Positions 27,161 to 35,879 of a stretch of DNA of 64,000 bases are shown here, one piece after another. The stretch's first letter is position 1; each line of letters begins with the position of its first letter. The stretch is taken from NCBI RefSeq assembly GCF_900104305.1, contig NZ_FNJC01000003.1, forward strand, positions 620,001 to 684,000, given 5' to 3'. The translations under genes were made by a program, and so were the position numbers. The notes under the pieces are model-generated. The model did not search any database, had not been told where the DNA came from, and saw nothing but the letters and a program-made list of their open reading frames with translations. The DNA comes from Filomicrobium insigne. Lineage in GTDB: Bacteria > Pseudomonadota > Alphaproteobacteria > Rhizobiales > Hyphomicrobiaceae.

Positions 27161-27403
27161 TTAGAGCAAGTTGTGCGAGCCGTCGCAGTAGGGTTCGTCA
27201 TCCGTCGTTTTGCACCCACACAAATTGTAAGTACCGGACTCAGCGGGAACAAAGCGTAACGGTTGAATATCGGTCGCGCTATGTGCGCCATCGCAGAAGG
27301 GCTGTTTTTGAGAGCGGCCGCAACGGCAATAAAAGTAGGCCTTACCCCCGACAAGCTCGACCTGATAGGGGCCCTTCTGGGCAACTACGCTTTCATCCGA
27401 CAC
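27161..27403 (-). CDS. Tandem CDGSH iron-sulphur domain protein
   Basis: An 80-residue protein with two CDGSH-type [2Fe-2S] sites: C26-x-C28 with C37DGAH41, and C62-x-C64 with C73DGSH77. The three-Cys, one-His coordination makes acid-labile, redox-active clusters, as in the mitoNEET group and in bacterial two-motif members. No membrane anchor, so cytosolic. Roles proposed for relatives are electron or cluster transfer; the natural partner is unknown. It lies between livH and soxYZ on the same strand, about 200 bases from soxZ and separated by a terminator. Confidence 0.92.
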   Translation of the reverse strand: MSDESVVAQKGPYQVELVGGKAYFYCRCGRSQKQPFCDGAHSATDIQPLRFVPAESGTYNLCGCKTTDDEPYCDGSHNLL

Positions 27404-27552
27404 GTCACATCCTCCCCGACGTCAGGCCATTGGCCCGCCTGTGCTCAAAATCTAGCCTTCGCCATTAGCGGCTCTACTCATTGAGCACAAGGCCGCGCAC
27501 CGACACGGGCATCCTATTCTAACGATTGCCAAGTGCCACCCACGTCACAAAA

Positions 27553-27579
27553 AAGGCCTGTCCAGTTTGGACAGGCCTT
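27553..27579 (-). terminator. Terminator of soxYZ
   Basis: An 11-bp stem (27553-27563 with 27569-27579, loop AGTTT) begins 31 bases past the soxZ stop and is followed on the reverse strand by TTTT and GTGACG. A strong intrinsic terminator. Confidence 0.9.
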
Positions 27580-27609
27580 GTGATCTCGATCCCGATCTGA
27601 CTATAGCCG

Positions 27610-27939
27610 TCAGCCGACCGTGACCGAAACCGTCGTCGACAACGTCTCGCCGGCGTCGTCCACCCAGGTGAGTTCGAGCGCCCCAGGCTTGGTCACCTTC
27701 ATGTGGAAGGCGATGTACGGGTTTGCCGAGATTCCCGGGTAGAGATCACCGCTGAATACCGGCTCTCCTTCAAAGGTCGCTTTGAACGAGTGGATGATAT
27801 TGCGCGGAATGACTTGGCCATTCTTATCCTTGCGCAGCCCGGTTTCCATCACGTGGCTGACCAGCGTCTTGACCTCGATGACGTCACCGACCTTCGGGTT
27901 CGCAGGAGAGATTTTCGCGCGGGGTTTATTGTTAGACAT
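27610..27939 (-). CDS. soxZ: Thiosulfate-oxidation carrier subunit SoxZ
   Basis: A 109-residue SoxZ, partner of SoxY in the periplasmic carrier that holds sulphur intermediates during thiosulfate oxidation. Typical parts: KPRAKISPANPKVGDVIEVKTLVSHVMETG, RNIIHSFKATFEGEPVFSGDL, and an immunoglobulin-like beta fold to the end. It has no signal peptide and is exported with SoxY. It follows soxY by 19 bases with an AGGAG site. No soxXA, soxB or soxCD is present in this window. Confidence 0.95.
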   Translation of the reverse strand: MSNNKPRAKISPANPKVGDVIEVKTLVSHVMETGLRKDKNGQVIPRNIIHSFKATFEGEPVFSGDLYPGISANPYIAFHMKVTKPGALELTWVDDAGETLSTTVSVTVG

Positions 27940-27958
27940 TGCTCTGTTCTCCTCCCGG

Positions 27959-28435
27959 CTAACCGCCGCATCCGCCGATCGTCACCTTGACCATCTGCTT
28001 GCCGACCAGAAACTTGCCATTGCTCAGCTCAGCAACGGCCACAATCTCCTGGGTCTTTGCGAGACGCATACGGCCTGAGACGTCCGCGGTACCGGACAGT
28101 GGCGTGAAATGAAATGTTGCGATCATTGGCTGAGGATTTCCGGTCGAAAGCAAATGAACTGCTTTGACGTAATCATCCTTAGACATTGCGCTCTCAACCG
28201 CGATCGAAAATGGGACGGTATTCCCATTCTCAGCAATTTCAGGCAATGTGATTTCTACGCCGCTATCACCGGTTTCGGCATCGCCAACAATACTTTTAAA
28301 AGTGGCATCGAAATCCTGCGGTTTTTCGGCGGAGGCTGGAATTGAGCGGAACAATGCAAAAATGGCAGCCGCAGCACCTGCGCCCACCACAAACTGACGC
28401 CGGTCGAGCGTCTCCAAGTGCAATTGCATGACCAT
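27959..28435 (-). CDS. soxY: Thiosulfate-oxidation carrier subunit SoxY
   Basis: A 158-residue SoxY. A twin-arginine signal (LETLDRRQFVVGAGAAAAI) directs folded export with SoxZ. The C-terminal GGCGG carries the swinging-arm cysteine (Cys156) to which sulphur substrates are attached. ATG 28435 is chosen because GGAAGGAGG stands nine bases ahead; the longer frame from 28462 adds nine residues. The gene is divergent from soxS and reads into soxZ. Confidence 0.95.
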   Translation of the reverse strand: MVMQLHLETLDRRQFVVGAGAAAAIFALFRSIPASAEKPQDFDATFKSIVGDAETGDSGVEITLPEIAENGNTVPFSIAVESAMSKDDYVKAVHLLSTGNPQPMIATFHFTPLSGTADVSGRMRLAKTQEIVAVAELSNGKFLVGKQMVKVTIGGCGG

Positions 28436-28599
28436 GTATCCGGGCCTCCTTCCCGCAAACACTATGTATCAACGTCGTCTGAGCATCCCCGATATCAGCG
28501 GCTATAAACCAAGCCACTCATTCAAAGCACGTTCGGCGCCATAATCCCCCGCTCACGACGTATTTAATAGAGGATGTAGGGGTTTTCAGTAATCTGCTT

Positions 28600-28607
28600 C
28601 TATATAG
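28600..28607. promoter_or_regulatory. Candidate operator in soxYZ / soxS intergenic region
   Basis: An exact 8-bp palindrome (CTATATAG) lies between the divergent soxY and soxS starts, with a related CATATAG at 28641-28647. ArsR-type SoxR repressors bind AT-rich inverted repeats, and soxR is nearby. The match is short and could be chance. Confidence 0.25.
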
Positions 28608-28667
28608 GCAAACACATTACTTAAGCCCAGGCCGCTTTCACATATAGCGAACAAGGCGAACAGAACT

Positions 28668-29189
28668 ATGTCAAAAAGTCTTACGCTGCAAATTGCCAAG
28701 AGAGTGAAACGCGCGCGCGCACCCTCGTTTCTCGCGCTTTGGGCGATCGCCTTCCTCCTCGCAATTGATCCCGTAGCAACGTTCGCCGCGCCTCAGGCTG
28801 GCAAGCTGGGTCTGGTGATGATCGAAAAGGACGACTGCAGCTATTGCAAGCTCTGGGACAAAGAGGTCGGGCGCTACTATCCCTCGACACCCGCGGGCCG
28901 GTATGCGCCCTTGGTCAAGCTTGATATAGACTCATCAACCGCGCAGCGCTTCCAACGCGTCGTCTACACGCCAACCTTCATTTTGGTGCGTAGCGACGGC
29001 AAAGAGGTTGGCCGGATTATCGGTTATCCAGGCAATGAATACTTCTGGTCTGCGTTGGAAAAATTGCTTGGCCAAGCTGGCATCCGCAGTGACGATAAAG
29101 AACTCCCGGCGGTCGTAAGCCCAATCATAGACAAAACTCCTCTCGGTGTTTCCAGAGCTCAGACGCCGGCCATCTTGCCCGCGCAATAG
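28668..29189 (+). CDS. soxS: SoxS-like periplasmic thioredoxin-fold protein
   Basis: A 173-residue thioredoxin-like protein with an N-terminal signal anchor (about residues 18-41), and an active site CSYC (Cys57, Cys60) in VMIEKDDCSYCKLWDKEVG. VVYTPTFILVRSDGKEVGRI holds the cis-proline region. This is the thiol reductase SoxS of sox clusters, thought to keep the SoxY carrier cysteine reduced; it is unrelated to the E. coli AraC-type SoxS. It is divergent from soxYZ, and its last 31 bases overlap the convergent soxR. Confidence 0.85.
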   Translation: MSKSLTLQIAKRVKRARAPSFLALWAIAFLLAIDPVATFAAPQAGKLGLVMIEKDDCSYCKLWDKEVGRYYPSTPAGRYAPLVKLDIDSSTAQRFQRVVYTPTFILVRSDGKEVGRIIGYPGNEYFWSALEKLLGQAGIRSDDKELPAVVSPIIDKTPLGVSRAQTPAILPAQ

Positions 29190-29527
29190 TGACGATAGAG
29201 GACTTCCACGATTTCGCGCGCCGCAATGTCCGCGATTGAATAATACGCAAACTGTCCACGCCGCTCGACGGCCACAAGGCCATGCAGACGCAACCGCGTC
29301 AAATGTTGAGACGTCAAGCTTTGCTGCGCGCCGATCGCCTCGGAGATCTCGCTGACAGTCTTTTCTCCATCCATAAGCAGGCACAAAATCATCAAACGAT
29401 GCGGGCTACCGATGGATTTGAGCAGCTTGGCCGCCTCTAAAGCCGCCGCGCGCATCGCATCGAGAAAGTCACCATCCGGGGCTCCCATGGCTTCTGGTTC
29501 AACCGAACCATCACTTTCCAATACCAC
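29159..29527 (-). CDS. soxR: ArsR-family repressor, SoxR type
   Basis: A winged-helix ArsR/SmtB regulator of about 122 residues. The DNA-binding part is SIGSPHRLMILCLLMDGEKTVSEISEAIGAQQSLTSQHLTRLRLHGLVAVERRGQFAYYSI. Sox-cluster SoxR proteins of this family repress sulphur-oxidation genes until sulphane sulphur modifies conserved cysteines; here Cys residues lie in ILCLLM and HYCAGKM, which fits. The start is uncertain: GTG 29527 has GGGAG ahead, and TTG 29554 would add nine residues. It is convergent with and overlaps soxS. Confidence 0.85.
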   Translation of the reverse strand: MVLESDGSVEPEAMGAPDGDFLDAMRAAALEAAKLLKSIGSPHRLMILCLLMDGEKTVSEISEAIGAQQSLTSQHLTRLRLHGLVAVERRGQFAYYSIADIAAREIVEVLYRHYCAGKMAGV

Positions 29528-29893
29528 GTCGTTCTTCTCCCGTGCCACCTGCAACTAATATTGGGGGCTCGCGTTCGCCGGTCACGGCGGCCTTTGGCGC
29601 CACTCGAACGCCATGTGAATATGTGGCTATACTTGCTCCCGTGGCAAATGCACCGTCCAGCGCGATAACGTGCACAAACGGACGGTCGCCTCCATGCCAG
29701 CATGAGTATTGGAATTGGACCGATCTAAAGGTCGAATTTCACTGCGAAAAATATCTTTCCAGGCTGTCAAGCCGAGGTTAACGCGCCGCACTATATTATG
29801 GCCAAGAAATTCGGCCCACTGATATGCGCTTAGCTTGAAAAACAAGGCACCTTCGGCTGGCACACATAATTCCGCATGGTGGAGAACCAACTG
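29528..29893. other. Divergent intergenic region, soxR / fadE
   Basis: About 365 bases between divergent starts; it should carry promoters for both. I see no clear FadR-like operator, hairpin or small gene. Confidence 0.4.
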
Positions 29894-32389
29894 ATGTTGT
29901 TTGTTGTCGTCCTCGTAGCAGTGCTGTGGGTCCTTGCGATCCGACGCGCCCCTCTGACGGTCTGGGCGGGTGTAATTGCTATTGCAACTTTTCTGGCGCA
30001 ATCCGACCTGATTGACGGTGTTGCCCGCGCACCGGAGTTTGGAGCCACCCAGCTGCTCGCCTGGATTCCAGCCATCGTGCTGGCCCTGCTGACGTTGCCC
30101 GCTGTGCGCCGTGCCGTGTTGATCAAACCGGCTTATGGCCTCCTCAAAGGCACACTCCCCAAAGTCTCGGACACAGAAACGCAGGCGCTTGAAGCCGGCA
30201 CCGTCGGCTTCGACGCTGAATTGTTCTCCGGCCGTCCGGATTGGGACAAACTACGTGGCCTTCCTCCAATCGTGCTGACAAACGAGGAGCAGGCCTTTCT
30301 TGACGGGCCAACTGAAGAACTCTGTGGGATGATCGATGATTGGCGGATACGCTTCACCGAGCGCGAAATTCCCCAGGAAATCTGGGATTTCGTAGCCCAA
30401 CACGGCTTCCTCGGGATGCTGATCTCCAAGGAGCATGGCGGGCTTGGCTTCTCCGCCCAGGCCCAGTCGCTTATTCTCGGAAAAATCGCATCACGCTCGC
30501 CGGATGTCTCCACAATCGTCATGGTCCCCAACTCCCTGGGCCCAGGCGAACTCATCGAAAAATACGGGACCACCGAACAGAAACATCACTATCTTCCGCG
30601 CCTCGCAAAGGGTGAGGAGATCCCTTGCTTCGCGCTGACGGGCCCAACGTCGGGCTCCGATGCGGCCGCGATGCGTGACATCGGCCACGTCTGCCGCGGC
30701 CTCTACAAAGGCCAGGAAGTCCTGGGCATCCGGCTCAACTGGGACAAGCGCTACATTACGCTCGGCCCCAAGGCGACGCTGCTGGGCCTGGCATTCCGGC
30801 TATTCGACGAAGACAACTTGCTCGGTAAAGGCACCGATGTCGGCATAACCCTAGCGTTGATCCCTACCTCACACTCAGGTGTAGAGATCGGCCGTCGACA
30901 TCTGCCTTGCGGTCAGGCTTTCCCCAACGGTCCGACCTGGGGCAAGGACGTGTTCATTCCCATAACCTGGGTAATCGGCGGGCAAGCGCAAGCCGGCAAT
31001 GGCTGGCGCATGTTGATGGAATGCCTTGCCGCGGGCCGCGCTATTTCACTTCCGTCCTCCGCAACGGCCGGAACAAAAGCGATGTTGCGTCTCACGAGCG
31101 CCTACGCACGCATTCGCAAACAGTTTGGCGTTCCCATAGCCCGTATGGACGGCATCGGTGAACCGCTCGCGCGATTGGTCGAGTCCGCCTATGTCAACGA
31201 AGCCGGACGTGCCGTAACGGCTGCCATGGTATCGCGCGGTGAACGACCCTCCGTGATTTCCGCGCTGATGAAATACCAGACCACCGAACGCATGCGTCGC
31301 GCCGTCAATGATGCGATGGACATCCACGGTGGTCGTGCGATCTGCGATGGGCCACACAATTATCTGCTCTCACCCTATCAGATGGTCCCCGTGGGGATCA
31401 CCGTTGAGGGGGCTAATATCCTTACGCGCACATTGATCACGTTCGCGCAAGGCGCGTTGCGCTCGCACCCGCATCTCTACGATGAAGTCAAGGCGATCCA
31501 GAATCCGGATCGTGCTGCGGGGCTCAACGCCTTCGACAAAGCCTTCTGCGGACACATCTCGTTCACGATCTCAAACATCGCTGGCGCTTTGTTCCACAAC
31601 CTCACCTTCGGCGCGTTCGCTGGAACGCCAGACAACGTCGGCATGCGCGAACGCTGGTATCGCCAAGTCTCCCGCCAGAGCCGAAACTTCGCCCTGTTGG
31701 CCGACATGATGGTCATATCTCTCGGCGGCGGGTTGAAAACGCAGCAAAAACTAACCGGCCGCATGGCCGATGCGCTCTCTGAACTTTATTTGGTTTCGTG
31801 CGTACTGAAACGCTTCGAGGATGATGGCCGCCCGCCGAGCGACAAACCTCTCGTTGAGCTGGCCGCCCGCAACGGGTTGTTCCGTTGCCAGGAAGCCTTG
31901 ATCGGCGTGATCGACAACTTCCCCATGATGCCGATGCGGTTCATTCTGAGCGTTCTGGTCTTCCCGTTCGGCCGTCCCTACCGCCCGGCATCGGACCGTC
32001 TCGCGAAAAGCATCCTGCCGCTCGCTCTTGAGCCGGGTGAAGCGCGCGATCGCCTGACGCGCTACATCTACGTCAGCGATGATGCCGATGATGCAGGCGG
32101 ATTGCTCGAGGTTACCCTCACAAAGGTCATCGCGGCCGAACCTGCAGAAAAGAAGCTGGAACGTGCTATCCGCGCCGGAACGGTCCGTCGCTATCACGGA
32201 CTGGATTGGTACGCCGAAGCCGTCAGCAAAGGCGTTCTGACCCAAGCAGAAGCCGATCAACTCCGCGATGCGGATCAACACGTCGCTCGCGCGATTGCGG
32301 TTGACCACTTTGACCCTGCCGAACTCAAACCCAACTATGAAGTAGCTGACCGCAGTGAATCGCGGCTGGCGTCCAGAGCGGCCGAGTAA
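29894..32389 (+). CDS. fadE: Membrane-associated acyl-CoA dehydrogenase FadE
   Basis: An 831-residue acyl-CoA dehydrogenase of the long FadE type (E. coli FadE is about 814), catalysing the first oxidation of fatty acyl-CoA with FAD. Two N-terminal membrane helices (LFVVVLVAVLWVLAI and the LLAWIPAIVLALLTL region) are followed by the dehydrogenase core: CFALTGPTSGSDAAAM, SSATAGTKAMLRLTSAYARIRKQFG, DIHGGRAI, and VGITVEGANILTR with the likely catalytic Glu. A helical extension follows. ATG 29894 is preferred because GGTGGAG precedes it; an ATG at 29876 has no such site. It begins the fadE-fadB-fadA-cfa run. Confidence 0.92.
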   Translation: MLFVVVLVAVLWVLAIRRAPLTVWAGVIAIATFLAQSDLIDGVARAPEFGATQLLAWIPAIVLALLTLPAVRRAVLIKPAYGLLKGTLPKVSDTETQALEAGTVGFDAELFSGRPDWDKLRGLPPIVLTNEEQAFLDGPTEELCGMIDDWRIRFTEREIPQEIWDFVAQHGFLGMLISKEHGGLGFSAQAQSLILGKIASRSPDVSTIVMVPNSLGPGELIEKYGTTEQKHHYLPRLAKGEEIPCFALTGPTSGSDAAAMRDIGHVCRGLYKGQEVLGIRLNWDKRYITLGPKATLLGLAFRLFDEDNLLGKGTDVGITLALIPTSHSGVEIGRRHLPCGQAFPNGPTWGKDVFIPITWVIGGQAQAGNGWRMLMECLAAGRAISLPSSATAGTKAMLRLTSAYARIRKQFGVPIARMDGIGEPLARLVESAYVNEAGRAVTAAMVSRGERPSVISALMKYQTTERMRRAVNDAMDIHGGRAICDGPHNYLLSPYQMVPVGITVEGANILTRTLITFAQGALRSHPHLYDEVKAIQNPDRAAGLNAFDKAFCGHISFTISNIAGALFHNLTFGAFAGTPDNVGMRERWYRQVSRQSRNFALLADMMVISLGGGLKTQQKLTGRMADALSELYLVSCVLKRFEDDGRPPSDKPLVELAARNGLFRCQEALIGVIDNFPMMPMRFILSVLVFPFGRPYRPASDRLAKSILPLALEPGEARDRLTRYIYVSDDADDAGGLLEVTLTKVIAAEPAEKKLERAIRAGTVRRYHGLDWYAEAVSKGVLTQAEADQLRDADQHVARAIAVDHFDPAELKPNYEVADRSESRLASRAAE

Positions 32390-32414
32390 GCGTGGCCAAG
32401 GAGAACGACAGCAA

Positions 32415-34424
32415 ATGACGACCGAAACAACTGCGGCGGATCTGACTGGACTTAAGGACTGGCGCTTCGAAGTGGACTTCGAAGGAATCGCCTGGGCCAT
32501 CTTCGACCGCGAGAATGAATCGGCTAACGCGCTAGGGCGCCGCCCCCTCGAAGAACTTGGCGAAATCATCGATCGCGTCCAATCCGGTGCGCGCGAAGGC
32601 ACGATCCGCGGTCTTGTGATCATGTCCGGCAAGCAGAAGAGCTTCATTGTCGGAGCCGACATTCGCGAATTCGCCGACCTCAAAACCGAACAGCAGGTGA
32701 TCGAGGCGCTAAAGCCGGTCAATACGTTGCTCGATCGTATTGAGGCAATGTCCGTTCCGGTCGTCGCGGCCATCCACGGTGTGTGTGTGGGCGGTGGGTT
32801 GGAGCTGGTCCTCGCGTGCCACTACCGCATCGCCACGCGCGACGATGCGACCCGTGTAGGCTTCCCCGAGGTCAAGCTCGGGATCTTCCCGGGCTTCAAC
32901 GGAACCGCACGCTCGATCCGACAAGCCGGCGCGCTCAATGCCATGCAGGCGATGCTGAAGGGCTCGATGATCCGCGCCAGCGCAGCGCGCGCTCAAGGCT
33001 TCATCGATCAACTCGTCGAAAGTCGCGGAGCTCTGCGTTGGGCAGCCCGCAAAGCCGTTCTTCAGAACCGCAAGTCGAAGGCCAAAGGAGGCTTCGCCGG
33101 CTTGTTGGCCAAATGGCCAGCCCGCGGATACCTAGCTGGCAAAATGCGTTCCGAAACAGCCAAGAAGGTTCGGGAAGACCACTACCCTGCTCCCTTCCGA
33201 TTGATTGATCTGTTTGAGCGCTACGGCGGCAGCTACGCTGATATGAAGCGTGAAGAAAGCCCCGCGTTCGCTCCTTTGATGGTGTCGGACACGTCGCGCA
33301 ATTTGCGCCGTGTCTTCTTTCTTTCCGAAGCATTGAAAGCGCAGGCTCCCAAGCAATCTTCCTGGAGGCCGATGCGCGTCCACGTTATCGGTGCCGGCAC
33401 TATGGGCGCTGATATCGCCGGATGGTGCGTGGCATGCGGCATGGAGGTTACGCTGCAGGATCTGTCGGTAAGTCAGATCGAAAAGGGCATCGCTGCACAG
33501 AGCAAGCTGTTCAAGCGAAAATTCCGGACCAAAGCGCAGCAAGACGCTGCAAAGGCTCGTTTGATCGCAGATCCCGACGGGCGCGGTGTACCTCGCGCCG
33601 ATGTCATCATCGAAGCCATCATCGAAAAGCTCGAAATCAAACAAGCGCTGTTCAAGGAACTCGAAGACAAGGTCAAGCCTGACGCCCTGCTTGCTTCCAA
33701 TACATCGTCCCTCAAAATCGAGGATATTGCCGCGACGATGGCCGACCCGGGCCGTCTCGTCGGTATCCACTTCTTCAACCCGGCCGCGCAGATGCCTTTG
33801 GTCGAAGTCGTTCGCGGTGAAATGAGCCGCCAGGGCGAAGTCGACAAGGGTGCGATCTTCGTTGCTGCGATCGACAAGTTCCCGCTCGTTGTGAAGTCAG
33901 TCCCAGGCTTCCTCGTCAACCGTGTTCTCGCACCCTACATGATGGCTGCTATGGCTCGCGTCGATGCGGGTGAGGATAAGGAAAAAATCGACGAAGCCGC
34001 GCGCGCTTTCGGAATGCCTATGGGCCCCATCGAATTGGCCGACACAGTCGGGCTCGATGTCTGCGCGAGCGTTGGCCAAATTCTGGGCCTTGGCGACGAA
34101 GTCTCTGGCGCCGCCAAACTCGTCAAATCCGGCAAACTCGGCAAGAAGACCGGACGGGGCTACTACGTCTGGAAAGACGGCAAACCCGAAAAGTCCAACG
34201 ACAAACGTTGGGACAAGGCCGATATCAAGAAGCTCGGCCGTGAACTCGTTGAACCGTTGATCGCGGAAGCGGAACGAGCGCGCGATGACCACATCGTCGC
34301 CAATGCCGACCTTGTCGATGCCGGTGTGATCTTCGGAACTGGTTTCGCTCCGTTCCGAGGCGGCCCGCTACATTTCAGGGCAAGCGAACAGGCGGAAGCC
34401 GCCGCACGCGACGCTGCCGAGTGA
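32415..34424 (+). CDS. fadB: Enoyl-CoA hydratase / 3-hydroxyacyl-CoA dehydrogenase (FadB/FadJ type)
   Basis: A 669-residue bifunctional beta-oxidation enzyme. The N-terminal crotonase domain has the oxyanion-hole loop SFIVGADIREF, GGGLELVLACHYRIA and FPEVKLGIFPGF (two catalytic Glu positions). The NAD domain begins near residue 315 with VHVIGAGTMGADIAGW, then VGIHFFNPAAQMPLVEVV (catalytic His) and PGFLVNRVLAPYM. AAGGAG lies 11 bases before the ATG at 32415. The gap to fadE is 25 bases and to fadA 34, so one transcript is likely. Confidence 0.94.
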   Translation: MTTETTAADLTGLKDWRFEVDFEGIAWAIFDRENESANALGRRPLEELGEIIDRVQSGAREGTIRGLVIMSGKQKSFIVGADIREFADLKTEQQVIEALKPVNTLLDRIEAMSVPVVAAIHGVCVGGGLELVLACHYRIATRDDATRVGFPEVKLGIFPGFNGTARSIRQAGALNAMQAMLKGSMIRASAARAQGFIDQLVESRGALRWAARKAVLQNRKSKAKGGFAGLLAKWPARGYLAGKMRSETAKKVREDHYPAPFRLIDLFERYGGSYADMKREESPAFAPLMVSDTSRNLRRVFFLSEALKAQAPKQSSWRPMRVHVIGAGTMGADIAGWCVACGMEVTLQDLSVSQIEKGIAAQSKLFKRKFRTKAQQDAAKARLIADPDGRGVPRADVIIEAIIEKLEIKQALFKELEDKVKPDALLASNTSSLKIEDIAATMADPGRLVGIHFFNPAAQMPLVEVVRGEMSRQGEVDKGAIFVAAIDKFPLVVKSVPGFLVNRVLAPYMMAAMARVDAGEDKEKIDEAARAFGMPMGPIELADTVGLDVCASVGQILGLGDEVSGAAKLVKSGKLGKKTGRGYYVWKDGKPEKSNDKRWDKADIKKLGRELVEPLIAEAERARDDHIVANADLVDAGVIFGTGFAPFRGGPLHFRASEQAEAAARDAAE

Positions 34425-34458
34425 CCATAGTTATGATCCTTTTGGAGGCCCCACCCCA

Positions 34459-35763
34459 ATGAGCAAAACGCTACGCCGAGTCGCCATCATCGGCGGCGTC
34501 AGAATTCCGTTCTGTCGTTCGGGGACGCTGTACGCTGATCTGTCCAACCTCGACATGATGACAGCAGCTCTTTCCGGCCTCGTCGATCGATTCAATCTGA
34601 AAGGGGCCCATGTCGACGAAGTCGTCGGCGGGGCCGTTGTCACGCATGCCAAGGATTGGAACCTGGCCCGTGAAGCGGTGCTGAGCACGACCCTCGCGCC
34701 ATCCACACCGGGCATCACCATGATGCAGGCATGCGGCACAAGCCTGCAGGCGGCAATGGGGATAGCCGCCAAGATTGCGGCAGGTCAGATCGAGAGCGGC
34801 ATTGCTGTGGGATCAGATACAACCTCAGATCCGCCTATCGTCTTCAGCAAGAAGTTTGCGCGCCGTATGACCGAGATGGCCGGCAAGAAGACGGTCATGG
34901 AGCGCTTTAAGGTGTTTAGCGGCTTTCGGCCTGGTGAACTCGTACCGCAGCCGCCGCAAACCAGCGAGCCACGGACGGGCCTTTCAATGGGTCAGCACTG
35001 CGAACTTATGGCCAAGAAGTGGGAGATCCCTCGGGTCGAGCAGGATGAGCTGGCCTACGAAAGCCACAAGCACGCAGCCGAAGCCTATGTGTCTGGTTAT
35101 ATGGACGATTTGGTCGTGCCCTGCGCCGGCGTTTTTCGCGACAACAACATTCGAGAAGATATCAGCCTCGATAAGCTCGCGACTCTGAAAACCGCTTTCG
35201 ACAAATCCGACACCGCAACGTTGACAGCAGCCAACTCCACCCCCCTGACCGATGGAGCAGCAGCTGTGCTCCTCGCATCGGAAGAATGGGCGGCTGAACG
35301 CGGCTTGCCAATCCAAGCTTATCTCGTCGACGCGCAACACATCGGTAATGACTTCGTATCCGGCGACGGTCTTCTCATGGCGCCAACGATCGCGGTGTCC
35401 AAGCTGCTTGATCGTAACGGCCTCACGCTTCAGGACTTCGACTTCTACGAGATCCATGAAGCCTTCGCGGCCCAGGTTCTCGCCACACTCAAAGCCTGGG
35501 AAGATCCGGAATATTGTAAAAACGTACTTGGCAAAGATGCGCCTCTAGGGTCCATCGATCGCACCAAGCTCAACGTCAAAGGCTCATCCATCGCCGTGGG
35601 GCACCCTTTTGCCGCGACCGGGGCACGTATCATGGCCAACCTCGCCAAGCTGCTCGATCAGAATGGCGGCCGCGGATTGATCTCGGTTTGCACAGCCGGA
35701 GGTATGGGCGTGGCGGCGATTCTGGAAAGCCCCAAAGCGAAAACGATGGACGTAGCAGCCTGA
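34459..35763 (+). CDS. fadA: Acetyl-CoA C-acyltransferase (3-ketoacyl-CoA thiolase)
   Basis: A 434-residue thiolase completing the beta-oxidation cycle. The acyl-binding Cys92 is in MMQACGTSLQA, the catalytic His in GHPFAATGARI, and the second Cys in SVCTAGGMG. The length and the HEAFAAQVLATL region are closer to FadI than to the shorter biosynthetic thiolases. It follows fadB closely and gives the alpha-beta partner of a trifunctional complex. Confidence 0.94.
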   Translation: MSKTLRRVAIIGGVRIPFCRSGTLYADLSNLDMMTAALSGLVDRFNLKGAHVDEVVGGAVVTHAKDWNLAREAVLSTTLAPSTPGITMMQACGTSLQAAMGIAAKIAAGQIESGIAVGSDTTSDPPIVFSKKFARRMTEMAGKKTVMERFKVFSGFRPGELVPQPPQTSEPRTGLSMGQHCELMAKKWEIPRVEQDELAYESHKHAAEAYVSGYMDDLVVPCAGVFRDNNIREDISLDKLATLKTAFDKSDTATLTAANSTPLTDGAAAVLLASEEWAAERGLPIQAYLVDAQHIGNDFVSGDGLLMAPTIAVSKLLDRNGLTLQDFDFYEIHEAFAAQVLATLKAWEDPEYCKNVLGKDAPLGSIDRTKLNVKGSSIAVGHPFAATGARIMANLAKLLDQNGGRGLISVCTAGGMGVAAILESPKAKTMDVAA

Positions 35764-35777
35764 TAACGTTTCAACAC

Positions 35778-35814
35778 TCCCGTTTCGCATGCCACGCCGC
35801 AATGCGAGACGGGA
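35778..35814 (+). terminator. Hairpin between fadA and cfa
   Basis: A 13-bp stem with one G-T pair (35778-35790 with 35802-35814). No T-run follows, so it may only partly stop transcription into cfa or protect the upstream mRNA. Confidence 0.45.
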
Positions 35815-35879
35815 CCGTCATAATGCGCTAAGCCCTCTGCTCGAAGACATCTACGAGCACAACGACGGAAGAGGGCACC

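Noticed and set aside
28668-29189. SoxS as the superoxide-response AraC regulator of E. coli
   Set aside because: The protein has a thioredoxin fold with CSYC and a signal segment; the shared name is a coincidence.
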